Under the pieces are notes generated by a model. That model was not told the origin of the DNA, ran no database searches, and was given only the letters and a program-made list of their open reading frames with translations. A stretch of 8,143 nt of DNA from Bacteroidales bacterium UBA1733. Its GTDB lineage: Bacteria; Bacteroidota; Bacteroidia; Bacteroidales; UBA3663. This document shows positions 7,543-8,143 of this stretch, one piece after another. The stretch is from assembly GCA_002315795.1 (NCBI GenBank), contig DCIF01000116.1, positions 1 through 8,143 of the forward strand. The letters are read 5' to 3'. Within the stretch, counting starts at the first letter, position 1; the number at the start of each line of letters is the position of its first letter. The position numbers and the translations under genes were made by a program.

Positions 7543-8143
7543 ATGGTATCTATAGAAAACCTTAGTGTAGAGTTCGGCGTGAAGCCACTCTTCTCAGATG
7601 TCAACTACGTCATCAACCGGCACGAACGCATCGCTCTGGTCGGAAAGAACGGAGCGGGGAAAAGCACCATGCTCAAAATCATTGCCGGACTCCAGCAGCC
7701 CACTTCAGGCCGAGTAAGCAAGCCGAAAGGGATGACCTTTGGCTATCTGCCTCAGGTGATGGTTTTAAGCGACTCCATGACCGTCAGACAAGAAACCGAA
7801 AAAGCCTTCGCCTCAACGATAGCGCTCGAGGAACGTCTGGCCGCCATGAATGTGGAGCTGGAGACTCGTACCGATTATGAAAGCCAGTCTTATGCTGATC
7901 TGATCGATAGCATGACCGAACTCAACGAGCAGCTCACGGTCATCCAGAGTCAGAACCGCGATGCTGAGATAGAGCGCACATTACAGGGTCTAGGCTTTGA
8001 ACGCTCTGATTTTGATCGTCCAACGAGTGAGTTCTCTGGCGGATGGCGTATGCGTATCGAGTTGGCAAAAATCCTTTTACAGCATCCCGATATCCTTCTT
8101 CTCGATGAGCCGACCAATCACCTTGACATCGAGAGTATCCAGT
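7543..8143 (+). CDS. ABC-F family ATPase, N-terminal 200 residues (cut by window edge)
   Basis: The reading frame opens with ATG at 7543 and stays open to the window end. It encodes the first nucleotide-binding domain of a soluble ABC-F protein, a family that acts at the ribosome (translation factors such as EttA, or antibiotic target protection) and has no membrane domain. Visible elements are Walker A GKNGAGKST (34-42), the Q-loop LPQ (69-71), a charged helical arm region (about 80-145, with RTDYESQSYADL), the ABC signature FSGGWRMRIELAKIL (164-178), and Walker B ILLLDEPTNHLDIES (184-198) with the catalytic Glu at 189. The EPTNHLD form is typical of ABC-F. The sequence resembles the common housekeeping Bacteroidota member rather than a known resistance protein, but the second domain and linker are missing, so subfamily cannot be fixed. 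It starts 5 bases after the rho stop with no evident Shine-Dalgarno site, implying cotranscription and perhaps coupled translation with rho. Confidence 0.93.
   Translation, partial: MVSIENLSVEFGVKPLFSDVNYVINRHERIALVGKNGAGKSTMLKIIAGLQQPTSGRVSKPKGMTFGYLPQVMVLSDSMTVRQETEKAFASTIALEERLAAMNVELETRTDYESQSYADLIDSMTELNEQLTVIQSQNRDAEIERTLQGLGFERSDFDRPTSEFSGGWRMRIELAKILLQHPDILLLDEPTNHLDIESIQ

Overview
The window is from a chromosome of the phylum Bacteroidota, most likely Bacteroidales and possibly Prevotella-like. Three things point there. Two intergenic regions carry the phylum's sigma factor signature, TTTG and TAnnTTTG separated by 20 bases. The genes lack convincing Shine-Dalgarno sites. The proteins are of Bacteroidota type: a NamZ/DUF1343 exported glycosidase, a TamB of the Bacteroidota form, a Rho with a long charged insert, and an ABC-F ATPase with the phylum's usual sequence features. 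All genes are on the + strand. The fine taxonomic placement is inference.

Layout: bases 1-50 probably hold the last codons of an unidentified upstream gene. A promoter (137-168) drives a namZ-family gene (207-1316), followed after 33 bases by tamB (TTG start at 1350, stop at 5441). A strong intrinsic terminator (5426-5469) overlaps the end of tamB, with the tamB stop codon inside the hairpin loop. A second promoter of the same design (5489-5520) follows, then a leader of about 115 bases, rho (start placed at 5639, end 7537), and after 5 bases an ABC-F gene (7543 onward) that runs off the window edge.

The window thus splits into two transcription units. The first concerns the cell envelope: NamZ-type removal of N-acetylmuramic acid from glycan ends outside the cytoplasm, and TamB, an inner-membrane-anchored periplasmic protein used in outer membrane assembly or lipid transport. 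The second concerns gene expression: the Rho termination factor and a ribosome-associated ABC-F ATPase.

I see no mobile element, CRISPR array, tRNA, rRNA or defence system, and nothing that looks like a wholly new system. The points most worth a second look are an apparent in-frame deletion of roughly 30-40 residues in the NamZ protein, the terminator wrapped around the tamB stop codon, the disordered insert in Rho (a region type linked to condensate formation in Bacteroides), the TTG start of tamB lying in frame with the namZ stop, and the rho leader.
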